The position numbers were made by a program, and so were the translations under genes. The notes under the pieces were generated by a model. It had not been told where the DNA came from, did not search any database, and saw only the letters and a list, made by a program, of their open reading frames with translations. From an uncultured Prevotella sp. (lineage in GTDB: Bacteria > Bacteroidota > Bacteroidia > Bacteroidales > Bacteroidaceae), in assembly GCA_900540375.1 (NCBI GenBank), contig UQFS01000004.1, forward strand, positions 1 to 64,000: a stretch of DNA of 64,000 bases. The letters run 5' to 3'. This document shows, one piece after another, positions 1 to 8,672 of the stretch (positions within the stretch are counted from its first letter, which is position 1; every line of letters begins with the position of its first letter).

Positions 1-135
1 ATCCCTATGGACCCTTTGGGGAAAATTCCAGAAAGAAGAAACTTCTGTCAATAAAAATAGGCAGCTATCAAATCGAAACCTGATAGCTGCCTAATTTATG
101 ATAGGCTGGGCCAAAATCTGACTTTTGACACAGCC
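1..135 (+). mobile_element. Right end of an insertion sequence (partial)
   Basis: The first frame is open from base 1 to a TAA at 52-54 and would be the last 17 codons of a transposase; this is too short to assign a family. A perfect hairpin follows at 60-91. The sequence ending at 135, read outward on the minus strand, begins GGCTGTGTCAAAAGTCAG, a form common at IS termini. Immediately beyond it an interrupted membrane-protein gene begins, as expected if the element landed inside that gene. The left end lies outside the window, so a target duplication cannot be checked. Confidence 0.5.
60..91 (+). terminator. Perfect hairpin after the putative transposase stop
   Basis: An 11-bp perfect inverted repeat (GGCAGCTATCA / TGATAGCTGCC) with a 10-base loop begins 5 bases after the TAA at 52-54. 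Only a weak T run follows, so it may terminate or may protect the transposase gene from read-through. Confidence 0.55.
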
Positions 136-137
136 CC

Positions 138-595
138 TTGCTATCAGTTCTTTTTGTCTGTGTTACCTGGCACTGACCTTCTTCCAAGGAACGCTCGTCT
201 ATCCAAAGTTGATAACGTATGGCTTGCATGGTTTTACCGATTCCGCGTTCTTGACAGCCGTCGGCTCCAAGCTCCTTTGGTCGTTTCTGGCAAGCGGTCT
301 GACAGTTGCTATCTTTACGATGTTGCAGTCTCGCATTACTCCCAAGGTCAAAGACGTAGCGGCAGCGGTCTCTGTGCTTCTCTTTATGCTCCTGCATGTC
401 ACCAACTATGATCTTTCCTTGCCCCTCTTACCTCTTGCCGTCATCATGTGCACCCCTCAGCTTCTGTTAGGCATCACCGCCACCTATTTCAGACGCCACC
501 TTGGTTTCTTTTATGGCTACCTGCTCCACATCCTCGTTAACTTTATCACAGTAAGCGGTTACATATTGAATGAACAAAACGTTTTAGGGGGCTGA
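138..595 (+). pseudogene. CPBP-family intramembrane protease, 5' truncated by an IS
   Basis: About 150 codons remain and encode several hydrophobic segments. The C-terminal part shows the second and third CPBP signatures: FMLLH near residue 87 and LLHILVN near residue 134, the latter after a YFRRHLGFFYG stretch. The first signature (EExxxR), which carries the catalytic glutamates, is absent, and the reading frame runs back into the IS end at 135 with no credible start. It is therefore probably inactive. A small-peptide remnant follows at 647, the same order as the intact CPBP gene at 10445 and its 36-aa partner at 11410. CPBP proteins next to bacteriocin genes often act in self-immunity; that role here is inference. 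Confidence 0.65.
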
Positions 596-646
596 TTTTA
601 TCCTCCAATGCACGCTAAACTGATAACAAATCAACAAAGACAACAG

Positions 647-733
647 ATGAATAGAAACAATATCTTTTGGTAGCGATTTGCCATAGCTTTTCTTTGTTGG
701 TATCATCTGTTTAGTTCCGTTCTTGCAAAATAG
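647..733 (+). pseudogene. Decayed copy of the 36-aa hydrophobic peptide gene
   Basis: It starts MNRNNIFW and then hits TAG at 671-673, where the intact copy at 11410 has CAG (Q9). After the stop the frame continues RFAIAFLC, matching RFTIAFKC of the intact copy, before similarity fades. The DNA around the start (GACAACAGATGAATAG followed by AACAATATCTTTTGG) is nearly identical in both copies. One nonsense change plus a divergent 3' half makes this a pseudogene. Confidence 0.65.
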
Positions 734-777
734 TCATTTGTAGCCCGATTATGTAACTTTATGTCGAATAAAAATAG

Positions 778-785
778 TACCTTTG
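778..785 (+). promoter_or_regulatory. Bacteroidetes -7 box, TACCTTTG
   Basis: TACCTTTG matches the Bacteroidetes TAnnTTTG element and lies 21 bases before the ATG of the regulator gene at 807. No clear TTG is seen at the usual upstream spacing, so the call rests on the -7 box. Confidence 0.5.
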
Positions 786-806
786 CATTGAAATGCCAGT
801 TACGCA

Positions 807-2390
807 ATGAAAAACATATTCAAACTTATTCTTTCTTTGCTGATAGCTATAAACCTTGCCGGCTGCAATGACAAACAAAGCCGCCGTATCTCTGCCATCA
901 TACCATTGGTGGAAAGTAGGCCGGACAGTGCACTTACCTTGCTCAACAAGATTGACCAAGCGCAGCTGTCAGAAAAAGCCATCGCTTTATATTCCATGGC
1001 TTATACCATAGCGCAAGACAAGACTGGAATAGACGTTGACAACGACTCTCTTCTCCGTAACGCGTATAATTGGTATAATGACAAGCCTGCTGATAGTCTC
1101 TATGCCAAATGTGAGTACTACATGGGGAAATATTATGCCTTGAACGACAGCAGTGAAAAAGCGCTTCGCTGCTTCTCCAATTCTGTCAATGTTGCAAAAC
1201 GACAAGATGATTACTATACACAAAGTCTGGCGTTGGTTCAATTATCGCTTATAGTCAGGGAATATAATCCTGATCTTGCAATACAGTATTCTATTGATGC
1301 TGATAAGCTATATAATAAAGTGAAGAATGGCCCAGGGAGTAACAAAGTCTATACCCTACTGAATTTGGCCGAGTGCTATTCCTTTAAAGAGGGCGGAATT
1401 AAACAAAGCTTCATTATCGCCTGGCAGGCAGTCAGACAAGCAATTGGGCGAAAAGATACGCTGGCGTTGGGTGACGCTTATCAGGATTTGTCTGCCTTTT
1501 GGAGTCTCTTAGGCAATAAGGACTCTGTCTTGTACACTTCAAAACTGTCATTTTTGTACAAGAAAAAGCATGATACGTCATCGGTCTTGTCACTGGCATG
1601 GGCGTATTGTGATGTTGATTCTTTACAAGCGTCTGAAAGACTGATAAAATCGATTTCAAGACGGGAGTATCTTCAATATGGAAGTTCTATATATTCTTTA
1701 CTTTACGCAATGGCCTTGAAGAAAAACAATTTGCAGAAGGCAAATGTATATAAAGATTCTCTAGTGGCAGCACTCGAATCCATGAATTCTGCTAATGCGA
1801 AAGCAAAAGATGCATATTATAATAAGGTAATAAGGAAAGAGCGGCAACGAGCAAGGGAACAAAATGAAAGCCGATTCAAAACATGGACCATTATTAGCAT
1901 CATTATCGTCTCGATAATTATTATCGCATTCATATTGTATATTTCAAGATATAGAAGAGCGCAAATGCAAAGACTTAATGAAGAACAGCAAGAGCGCAAG
2001 CGCTTGATAATAGAGCATCAAAGCACGCAAATATCCACAATGCGTAATTTCCTTATGCGTAAGATTAGCATATTACACAAATTGGAATCGTTGAAAACTG
2101 GCATGGCCAAGCAGGTTTTGCTGTCTGATTTTGATTGGGAAGAACTTGAAGTCTTTCTGAATAGTTCTGACAACGAGTTTGTGGAAAGATTGAAAAGAGA
2201 CTTCCCCGCTTTGACACCGAAGGATATCAAATTTCTTATGCTCGTCAGATTGAAATTTCCATATTCTGCCATTGCTCAGATTTATAACATCGAACCCAAA
2301 TCAGTCAAGCAAAAGCTATTCCTCATTAAGGAGAAATTAGGCTTGAAAGATAGCCCCACGTCTGCAAAAAAGTTCATCGAAGATTATTAG
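807..2390 (+). CDS. TPR / transmembrane / LuxR-like HTH regulator
   Basis: 527 aa. The N-terminus is a signal sequence or anchor ending in LAGC, which resembles a lipobox. Residues about 30-340 are helical TPR-like repeats, probably periplasmic. A membrane span lies at about 358-376 (IISIIIVSIIIIAFILYI), followed by a charged coiled coil (RAQMQRLNEEQQERKRL). The C-terminal 60 residues (LTPKDIKFLMLVRLKFPYSA then IAQIYNIEPKSVKQK) resemble a LuxR/GerE helix-turn-helix. This architecture is common in Bacteroidales and suggests a membrane-spanning sensor that binds DNA directly. As the first gene ahead of the peptide-export cluster, it is a plausible regulator of it; ligand and targets are unknown. 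If the lipobox were used, the TPR part would be lipid-anchored and the topology would be unusual. Confidence 0.75.
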   Translation: MKNIFKLILSLLIAINLAGCNDKQSRRISAIIPLVESRPDSALTLLNKIDQAQLSEKAIALYSMAYTIAQDKTGIDVDNDSLLRNAYNWYNDKPADSLYAKCEYYMGKYYALNDSSEKALRCFSNSVNVAKRQDDYYTQSLALVQLSLIVREYNPDLAIQYSIDADKLYNKVKNGPGSNKVYTLLNLAECYSFKEGGIKQSFIIAWQAVRQAIGRKDTLALGDAYQDLSAFWSLLGNKDSVLYTSKLSFLYKKKHDTSSVLSLAWAYCDVDSLQASERLIKSISRREYLQYGSSIYSLLYAMALKKNNLQKANVYKDSLVAALESMNSANAKAKDAYYNKVIRKERQRAREQNESRFKTWTIISIIIVSIIIIAFILYISRYRRAQMQRLNEEQQERKRLIIEHQSTQISTMRNFLMRKISILHKLESLKTGMAKQVLLSDFDWEELEVFLNSSDNEFVERLKRDFPALTPKDIKFLMLVRLKFPYSAIAQIYNIEPKSVKQKLFLIKEKLGLKDSPTSAKKFIEDY

Positions 2391-2529
2391 AATAGATCTT
2401 CTTTTGATTTTTTAGACCATTATTATATTGCATAAAACTTAAAACGTATTGAAGAACAGGTGATTATGCCAAATCTATTCGGCTAGCATTTTTAGACCTG
2501 TCTCCTTTGCCTACTCCGCTTTTTCGGCC

Positions 2530-2537
2530 TAACTTTG
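2530..2537 (+). promoter_or_regulatory. -7 box TAACTTTG upstream of the DUF3244 gene
   Basis: TAACTTTG ends 20 bases before the first ATG at 2558, and a TTTG lies near 2503-2506. It implies a short leader and transcription separate from the regulator gene at 807. Confidence 0.6.
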
Positions 2538-2557
2538 CAGTTACAAACAAAAATATC

Positions 2558-2920
2558 ATGATGAAAAAGAAAATCCTTATTTTGTTTCTGCTGTTAGCAT
2601 CAGGCATGATGCCTGCAATGTCAAGACCTATAATGATTAGGGCCAGATCAACTTTCCAACACAGAAGATTGCGTGCGCCATCTGCAACTCGCGTGTCTGC
2701 TGATTACGAAAATGGTAAATTAACTTTAAACGTATCTGCCTATACCGGTAACGTTCAGATTTACGTAAGTGATTCACAGGGAAATGTCGTAGGGTACACG
2801 ATATCCCCTATAGTTAATGGTGGTGCTGTTACCTTGGACATTGGAAACCTAAAAGAAGGCTATTACACTCTAGACGTAGTCTTGGGTAATGCAACCTATG
2901 TCGGGCAATTCGATGCGTAG
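2558..2920 (+). CDS. Secreted DUF3244-family protein
   Basis: About 120 aa. A lysine-rich start and hydrophobic stretch (KKKILILFLLLASGMMPAMS) form a signal peptide. After a short arginine-rich linker comes a small beta domain (residues about 50-120; LTLNVSAYTGNVQIYVSDSQ and GYYTLDVVLGNATYVGQF) that fits DUF3244, a Bacteroidales family of small secreted beta-sandwich proteins of unknown function. Two adjacent ATGs (2558, 2561) are possible starts; reading further upstream gives a start without a signal peptide. DUF3244 genes are often found beside TPR/HTH regulators and C39-ABC exporters, which matches this context. Its role is not known. Confidence 0.7.
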   Translation: MMKKKILILFLLLASGMMPAMSRPIMIRARSTFQHRRLRAPSATRVSADYENGKLTLNVSAYTGNVQIYVSDSQGNVVGYTISPIVNGGAVTLDIGNLKEGYYTLDVVLGNATYVGQFDA

Positions 2921-3052
2921 AATGTCTTGAATGAGAATGGCAACCATGACCCATTCTTGATGCTTTATTCACGATTTCAAGAGGCGGACTTGTTGCTTTG
3001 ATGATAATAAAAAGGATCGTCAAAGCAACAACTAACTTCGACTATGTAAAAA

Positions 3053-4396
3053 ATGTTCCTCAATATATTAAAATCAAAAGGCGTTGTTATTTCTATGATA
3101 ATCTCCTTTTGCTGGTTGTCCAGTTCAGCCATACCGACAGCACACAAATGGACATTAGAAGAATGTGTAGACTATGCCCTGCAACATAGCCCTGAGGTGC
3201 GTATACAAGAACTGTCGGTGAAAAGCAAGAATGTTGACTTGAACACAGAATGTAATTCATGGCTTCCACGAATATCAGCATCAGCTTCCCAACAATATAC
3301 TTTTGGCAGAAGTTTGACATACGAAAACACTTATACCGATACAAATACAGGACAGACCTCTATTTCGCTTACGGGCAAAATGAATCTATTTGACGGATTC
3401 TGTTCTCGATACAAAAGAAGGATGGCAAAGGATTTAGTTCTTGTTGAAGAACATAACTTAGCCGACACCAAGATGACACTCATCATGAATGTCGTTGAAG
3501 CCTATTTGCAGGTTCTTATGGACATGCAACTTTTAGAAATATCTAAACGCCAAGTTGCAATTGACTCATTACAGACCTTACGATTGCAAGGCCTTCTGAA
3601 ACATGGCAAAATCAGTTATGTGGATGTCGTCCAACAACGTGCAACTTTACAAAACAGCATAGCGGACGCAACTGAGAAAGTAAATCAACTCTCTACTGAC
3701 AAACTTAGCCTCTGTCAGTTAATGGATTTAGAGACTTATGATGACTTTTCCATCGTTAAGCCGAAAGAGGAGGCTCTGCTCCTTATGATGCCAGACAACG
3801 TAGAGTCCATTTTTGCTGATGCCCTCAATAATTACCCAACAATACAGTCGCAGAAAGCCTCCATATCCAGTTCTGAAGACAAAATAAAGATGTGCCGGTC
3901 TGCACTCTATCCTCAATTGGCATTAATAGGTGGGATTGGAACAAATTACTATAGGACTAACGGCTTAGACAACAGGCCTTTTGGTAACCAACTCAAGAAT
4001 AACTTTTGCCAGGAAATCCAGTTACAACTTACCATTCCTTTGTTTAACCGCTTCGAAACACGAAACAGTATACGGCAAGCTCATATTGAAAAAGATAGAA
4101 ATGAAGTTCTTCTGAAAAAAGCCGAGGATGACATCTATCATAAAATCGCGCAAATCCATGCTCGCGCAATGACTACCTATGCAAAAATTACAAGTTACAC
4201 CGCTGCTGTAAATAGCAACCAAGAATCATTCAAGCTGATGACGAAGAAGTATGAATGCGGAAAGGCCACATTGTTTGAATTTGATGACAGCAAAGTAAAA
4301 TTGCTGGAAGCAGAGAGCAATCGCTTGCAAGCACTTTTAGATTACTACTACCAGTGCTATCTACTCAAGTTGTACAAAAATCCAAGAGAAATCTAA
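3053..4396 (+). CDS. TolC-family outer-membrane efflux channel
   Basis: 447 aa with an N-terminal signal peptide, then WTLEECVDYALQHSPEVRIQ, the typical opening of a TolC/OEP repeat, and long amphipathic helices. The second repeat carries an IPLFNRFETRNSIRQA segment characteristic of the family. It would form the outer-membrane exit duct for the adaptor at 4652 and the ABC transporter at 5836, giving a complete type 1 style route across both membranes. The small HTH gene starts 8 bases after its stop, so the genes probably share a transcript. Confidence 0.88.
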   Translation: MFLNILKSKGVVISMIISFCWLSSSAIPTAHKWTLEECVDYALQHSPEVRIQELSVKSKNVDLNTECNSWLPRISASASQQYTFGRSLTYENTYTDTNTGQTSISLTGKMNLFDGFCSRYKRRMAKDLVLVEEHNLADTKMTLIMNVVEAYLQVLMDMQLLEISKRQVAIDSLQTLRLQGLLKHGKISYVDVVQQRATLQNSIADATEKVNQLSTDKLSLCQLMDLETYDDFSIVKPKEEALLLMMPDNVESIFADALNNYPTIQSQKASISSSEDKIKMCRSALYPQLALIGGIGTNYYRTNGLDNRPFGNQLKNNFCQEIQLQLTIPLFNRFETRNSIRQAHIEKDRNEVLLKKAEDDIYHKIAQIHARAMTTYAKITSYTAAVNSNQESFKLMTKKYECGKATLFEFDDSKVKLLEAESNRLQALLDYYYQCYLLKLYKNPREI

Positions 4397-4404
4397 TTAG
4401 TATT

Positions 4405-4644
4405 ATGCAATTGCTTTTTAAATATTTGAATCGGATCAATCGGATGAATTACCTGATAACCTTGAAGTCAACAGGCAGTCCCGATGAGTTTTCCCAACGT
4501 TTAAATATCAGTAAGCGACAACTATACAATGACCTTGAGATGCTAAGAGAAATTGGTGCAGAAATCAAATATGACAGATGTCGAGGCAGCTACTATTATG
4601 AGAATAGCTTTGACATAGACATAGAAATCAACATAAATAGATAA
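4405..4644 (+). CDS. Small HTH protein, paralogue 1 of 3
   Basis: 79 aa. The core (TGSPDEFSQRLNISKRQLYN, then DLEMLREIGAEIKYDR) looks like a winged HTH of the HTH_11/DeoR type. It is paralogous to the products at 8012 and 9594, which share TGSPDE, the recognition-helix region and the C-terminal FYYDN/YYYEN-plus-acidic pattern, but it lacks their last 20-25 residues. The chosen ATG gives the same N-terminal length as its paralogues. It sits between the channel and adaptor genes. A DNA-binding role controlling the locus is inferred from the fold only. Confidence 0.7.
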   Translation: MQLLFKYLNRINRMNYLITLKSTGSPDEFSQRLNISKRQLYNDLEMLREIGAEIKYDRCRGSYYYENSFDIDIEININR

Positions 4645-4651
4645 CGATACA

Positions 4652-5824
4652 GTGGATCATTCTCAAATACTTCCAAGTGAATGGATTAACGACTCACTTG
4701 AGAACTATCTTTCACGGCGTAAAGCCAAATCTAATATCATTTACGTCGTTGCTATTGTCTTCATAATGGCATGCATAGTGCTGTTGCCGTTTGTTTATGT
4801 CGATATTTCTGTTGAGGGGACGGGATATGTCAGGCCCAAGACCGAAAGAGGTACAATCGTTGCCCCGGTAACCGAGATAGTGGATCATGTTTATGTCAAA
4901 GAGGGGGATGCTGTTGTTAAGGGACAGCCCATCTTGAAATTCCGGACTAACAATACAGACACAAAGATAAACTACCAGAAGGCGCAGCAAAGTGATTTCC
5001 AAAACCAATGCCATGACCTTGAGTATCTTGCCGAAGGCAGTTGTCCGTCGAAATTTAAATCCTCTAATCGCGAACAGGAATATTACAGCATGGTAGCTCA
5101 GTGTGCACAGATGAAGACTGATATACGACACTTGAAAACGGAGTGGCTACGCAACAAAATGCTGTATGACGACAAACTGATAAGCGAGGAAGAGTACGAA
5201 AAATACTATTATCAATATCTTGACAAGCAGAATGAACTGAAAACACTGGTAGAAAACAAACGCGCTTCTTGGGAAACAGACTTGAACAATCTGCGCCAAC
5301 AGATACGTGAAACGCGCTCAAATATAGAAGGGGACACCAGTGATAAGCATATGCTCATTTTGAGGGCACCGGTTTCTGGAACTATCGAAAACTTTAGTGG
5401 CATCTATCCGGGCATACCTGTCCAAGCAGGTACAAACCTAGCTGTCGTCAGTCCAAAGGCTCCTCTCTATGTTGAGGCTTTTGTAAAACCGAAAGATATA
5501 GCATTCATCAGACCGAATATGACAGAAAAGATTCAAATCGACGCGCTCAACTATAATGAATGGGGTATGTTGGAAGGCAAGGTAGAAAGTGTATCGTCAG
5601 ATTATGTTGTTGACCAAAACAATAATTATTTATTCAAGGTTCGCGTAAGATTAGGCAAGAATTATCTTACAGATTATAATACTCACCACCGGGGGTACAT
5701 CAAAAAAGGAATGACAGCAGTTGTTCGCTTTATGGTTACAAAAAAATCTTTGTTTGACCTGCTATACCAATCAATGGACAGCTGGGTGAATCCGACACAA
5801 TATCCAAGTAATAAAGCGAAGTAA
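4652..5824 (+). CDS. HlyD-family secretion adaptor
   Basis: 390 aa beginning with GTG at 4652, 7 bases after the HTH stop; no ATG fits the conserved N-terminus. A single membrane span lies at about 27-50 (IIYVVAIVFIMACIVLLPFV). A biotinyl-lipoyl-like half (GTIVAPVTEIVDHVYVKEGD) is followed by a helical hairpin at about 115-235, the second lipoyl half (ILRAPVSGTIENF) and a beta-barrel region. This is the periplasmic adaptor joining a C39-ABC transporter to a TolC channel. It ends 11 bases before the transporter gene, so coupled expression is likely. Confidence 0.88.
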   Translation: MDHSQILPSEWINDSLENYLSRRKAKSNIIYVVAIVFIMACIVLLPFVYVDISVEGTGYVRPKTERGTIVAPVTEIVDHVYVKEGDAVVKGQPILKFRTNNTDTKINYQKAQQSDFQNQCHDLEYLAEGSCPSKFKSSNREQEYYSMVAQCAQMKTDIRHLKTEWLRNKMLYDDKLISEEEYEKYYYQYLDKQNELKTLVENKRASWETDLNNLRQQIRETRSNIEGDTSDKHMLILRAPVSGTIENFSGIYPGIPVQAGTNLAVVSPKAPLYVEAFVKPKDIAFIRPNMTEKIQIDALNYNEWGMLEGKVESVSSDYVVDQNNNYLFKVRVRLGKNYLTDYNTHHRGYIKKGMTAVVRFMVTKKSLFDLLYQSMDSWVNPTQYPSNKAK

Positions 5825-5835
5825 GAAAACACGTT

Positions 5836-7998
5836 ATGAACTCACATATAAAAATCAAGCAGCAGGATATTACTGATTGCGGTGCCGCATCCATTGCTTC
5901 TATATGTGCATATTATGGACTCCTATACCCTGTTGCAAGAATACGCCAGTATGCTTATACCGACAAGAAAGGGACGAACATCCTTGGGCTTGTCAAAGCT
6001 GCTGAGAAATTGGGGTTCAGTACCAAAGGTGTGAAAGCAAAGCCGGAGGCATTGAAGATGATTCCTCTTCCCGCAATCGCACACGTTGTGGTGAACAAAG
6101 TGCTTCTTCACTTTGTTGTCATCTATCATGTTAATGACAAACATGTCGTTTACATGGATCCGGCAGATGGCGCGATGCATAAGAAAAGCATAGATGATTT
6201 CAAGGAGATGTGGACTGGCATACTTGTGCTCATGCAACCCAATCATACTTTTCATGTGGGGAGGGAGGCAACGAGCAACTTTTCTAAATTCATCTCTCTG
6301 CTCACCCCTCACCGAAGGGTAATGACAGAGGCTTTCTTTGGAGCGCTTGCCTGTAGTATTCTCGGATTATCTACGTCTGTTTATGTGGGCAAGATTACCG
6401 ACTATGTCCTTGTAGACGGCAATATGAATTTGCTCCGTATGATGAGTCTGACGATGATCATCATACTCATTCTTCAAACATTCATAGGAGCGACAAAAAG
6501 CATATTAGCTTTGAAGACAGGACAGTGTATTGATGCCTCACTCATTCTCGGATATTACAAGCATATCCTGAAACTTCCCCAGCAGTTCTTCGACACCATG
6601 CGTGTCGGTGAAATCATCTCACGCGTAAATGATGCTGTGAAGATACGGACTTTTATCAATGACGTGTTTCTCAATGTAGTCGTCAACGTGATGATCCTCA
6701 TCGTCACCCTTACTGTCATGCTGATATTCTCATGGAAGCTGGCACTCGTGACTTTGTGCGCGACCCCGTTCTTTTTACTGATATTTGTTGGATATAACCG
6801 CCTGAACAAAAGGTTTATGAGGAAGATAATGGAAAAGAGTGCTGACTTGGAATCCCATTTGGTCGAGTCGCTTAACGCCATTGTCACGGTCAAGCGTTTC
6901 GGTCTAGAAGATTTCGCAAATCTAAAGACAGAGAATAGGTTTGTCCGGCTACTCAATGACACGTATTCTGCATCTTATGGGGGCATAGCCACAGCAAACG
7001 GTCTGAACTTCGTGTCTACCGCTGTCACCATTGCAGTATTGTGGGTGGGAAGCAGCTTTGTCGTCGAAAAGCAAATCAGTCCCGGAACGTTGATGATGTT
7101 CTATTCGATTATTGGGTATGTGCTAAGTCCGCTGCAATCGCTAATATCTTCCAATCAGCAACTGCAAGATGCCAACATTGCCGCAGACCGTTTGTTTCAG
7201 ATTATGGATTTGGAGCAGGAAGAGGACGAGAGCGGGAAGGTAGAACTGGAGAGTGATATGATAGGCGACATCGTCTTTGACCATGTGGCGTTTAGGTATG
7301 GTACTCGCAAAGACGTGTTCGACGAGCTGAATCTTACCATTCATAGAGGCGAAACTACAGCCATCGTTGGAGAAAGTGGCTCCGGAAAGACGACGCTGGC
7401 ATCTTTGCTCCAGCACATCTACCCTGTTAACGAAGGACGTATTCTTATCGGCAGATACGATTTGGCACAAATCTCTAATACGAGTCTGAGAAAGCATATC
7501 GGCTCCGTGCCACAGCAGATAGAACTCTTTCAAGGCACTGTGCTTGAGAACATCGCAATTGGCGACCTCAACCCTGATGTCCGCAAAGTGTCAGACCTTA
7601 TTGCTGAACTTGGACTTACCGACTTTATCAATGGCTTGCCCAACGGCATCAATACTTATATCGGAGAGCACGGGGCATCGCTGTCCGGTGGTGAGCGACA
7701 GCGCATAGCCATCGCTCGCGCTTTATACAAAGACCCGGACATCATAGTCTTTGACGAAGCTACTTCTTCATTAGACACTCTGTCTGAGAAATATGTCAAA
7801 CAGATGGTCCGCCAACTGTCACTACAGGGCAAGACCATCATTTCCATTGCTCACCGTTTCAGCACGATAAAGGATGCACAACATATCATTCTGTTGGCCA
7901 AAGGCAAGGTGGTCGCAGAGGGCTCTCACAAAGAACTGATTGAGACTTCGGAACTCTACCGTAACCTGTGGAGTAACCAAAGCGACGAAATTGACTAA
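5836..7998 (+). CDS. Peptidase-containing ABC transporter (C39, bacteriocin-type)
   Basis: 720 aa. Residues 1-140 are a C39 papain-like peptidase: the catalytic cysteine is C15 in QQDITDCGAAS, with a histidine in LLHFVVIYH and an aspartate in YMDPADG, so the domain looks active. Residues about 160-450 are the transmembrane domain. The ATPase follows, with Walker A GESGSGKTTL, signature LSGGERQRIAIARA, Walker B IIVFDEATSSLD and H-loop SIAHRF. Such PCATs cleave precursors after a GG, GA or AG leader and export the mature peptide. Three matching precursors lie downstream (8421, 10034, 10240). The last 63 bases are duplicated at 9517-9579. Confidence 0.93.
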   Translation: MNSHIKIKQQDITDCGAASIASICAYYGLLYPVARIRQYAYTDKKGTNILGLVKAAEKLGFSTKGVKAKPEALKMIPLPAIAHVVVNKVLLHFVVIYHVNDKHVVYMDPADGAMHKKSIDDFKEMWTGILVLMQPNHTFHVGREATSNFSKFISLLTPHRRVMTEAFFGALACSILGLSTSVYVGKITDYVLVDGNMNLLRMMSLTMIIILILQTFIGATKSILALKTGQCIDASLILGYYKHILKLPQQFFDTMRVGEIISRVNDAVKIRTFINDVFLNVVVNVMILIVTLTVMLIFSWKLALVTLCATPFFLLIFVGYNRLNKRFMRKIMEKSADLESHLVESLNAIVTVKRFGLEDFANLKTENRFVRLLNDTYSASYGGIATANGLNFVSTAVTIAVLWVGSSFVVEKQISPGTLMMFYSIIGYVLSPLQSLISSNQQLQDANIAADRLFQIMDLEQEEDESGKVELESDMIGDIVFDHVAFRYGTRKDVFDELNLTIHRGETTAIVGESGSGKTTLASLLQHIYPVNEGRILIGRYDLAQISNTSLRKHIGSVPQQIELFQGTVLENIAIGDLNPDVRKVSDLIAELGLTDFINGLPNGINTYIGEHGASLSGGERQRIAIARALYKDPDIIVFDEATSSLDTLSEKYVKQMVRQLSLQGKTIISIAHRFSTIKDAQHIILLAKGKVVAEGSHKELIETSELYRNLWSNQSDEID
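7936..7998 (+). repeat. Source copy of a 63-bp duplication (transporter 3' end)
   Basis: The last 20 codons plus stop of the C39-ABC gene recur at 9517-9579 with only a few changes. The following small HTH gene is also duplicated (8012 and 9594), so the repeated block extends beyond this segment. Confidence 0.85.
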
Positions 7999-8011
7999 AA
8001 ATTTAAGCAAT

Positions 8012-8320
8012 ATGAACTTCATTGATGATTTGAAAAGATTGCAAAAGATACATCAGTTAATAAGCAATCAGAATACTGGTTCGCCTGACGAACTCGCTGA
8101 TACAATTTGTGTTTCTCGGAGTGAATTGTATTACATTCTTCGTGAATTAAAGAAGATGGGTGCTAAAATAAGTTATAACCGATGTAAGCATACATTCTAT
8201 TATGATAATCGATTCAATCTTGATATGGAAATAAAGGTGAGTTGGCTTGGAGAGAACGAGATGAATATATTGGGGAGCGGTTATTTTCGTTCCGTCCTAT
8301 TTTCTTGTACGGAACAGTAG
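8012..8320 (+). CDS. Small HTH protein, paralogue 2 of 3
   Basis: 102 aa, starting 13 bases after the transporter stop. Residues about 5-50 form an HTH (NTGSPDELADTICVSRSELY), followed by a basic segment with SYNRCKHTFYYDNRFNLDME and a short C-terminal tail. It is the closest relative of the 9594 product; the two genes are alike through to the end of the frame. A promoter for the precursor peptide at 8421 lies directly behind it, so it is a good candidate local regulator. An alternative is a non-DNA-binding chaperone or immunity role, which the sequence does not exclude. Confidence 0.72.
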   Translation: MNFIDDLKRLQKIHQLISNQNTGSPDELADTICVSRSELYYILRELKKMGAKISYNRCKHTFYYDNRFNLDMEIKVSWLGENEMNILGSGYFRSVLFSCTEQ

Positions 8321-8336
8321 ATTTATATGGATCTAT

Positions 8337-8367
8337 TTGTCATGTGCAACTTTTTTAAATATCTTTG
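8337..8367 (+). promoter_or_regulatory. Promoter of precursor peptide 1
   Basis: TTG at 8337-8339 and TATCTTTG at 8360-8367 match the Bacteroidetes -33/-7 pair with a start-to-start distance of 23 bp. The predicted leader is about 45 bases before the ATG at 8421. Confidence 0.7.
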
Positions 8368-8420
8368 TACGGGTAAAACACCGGTGACTTACAAAAATAA
8401 AAACTAAAAGAAACTGAACA

Positions 8421-8588
8421 ATGAAAGAAAATGTAATGCGTTCTCTTACGAGAGAAGAAATGAAAGCAACGTTTGGTGGAGAAACCTGGGTTGCTATGGC
8501 TTGGAAGTGGCTAAAAAAACACGTATTCGCTAAAACTTCAGGTGATCCTAATTGTAGAATCGAAGGTGGAGTTAGCGTGAACATCTAA
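8421..8588 (+). CDS. Double-glycine leader precursor peptide 1
   Basis: 55 aa. The leader ends MRSLTREEMKATFGG, with conserved leucine, glutamate and methionine positions before the GG at residues 19-20; cleavage would release a 35-residue peptide starting ETWVAMAWKWLKKHVF. The mature part is cationic and tryptophan-rich at its N-terminus and has one cysteine. This is the leader type cut by C39 transporters such as the one at 5836. It has its own promoter. Whether the product is a bacteriocin or a signal cannot be told from sequence. Confidence 0.75.
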   Translation: MKENVMRSLTREEMKATFGGETWVAMAWKWLKKHVFAKTSGDPNCRIEGGVSVNI

Positions 8589-8672
8589 CAACAATTTAAT
8601 GAAGGATTGCTTTGTCACATAAGCAATCCTTTATTAATTATCAAATATCTTGAGATAAAAAACAATCACGGA

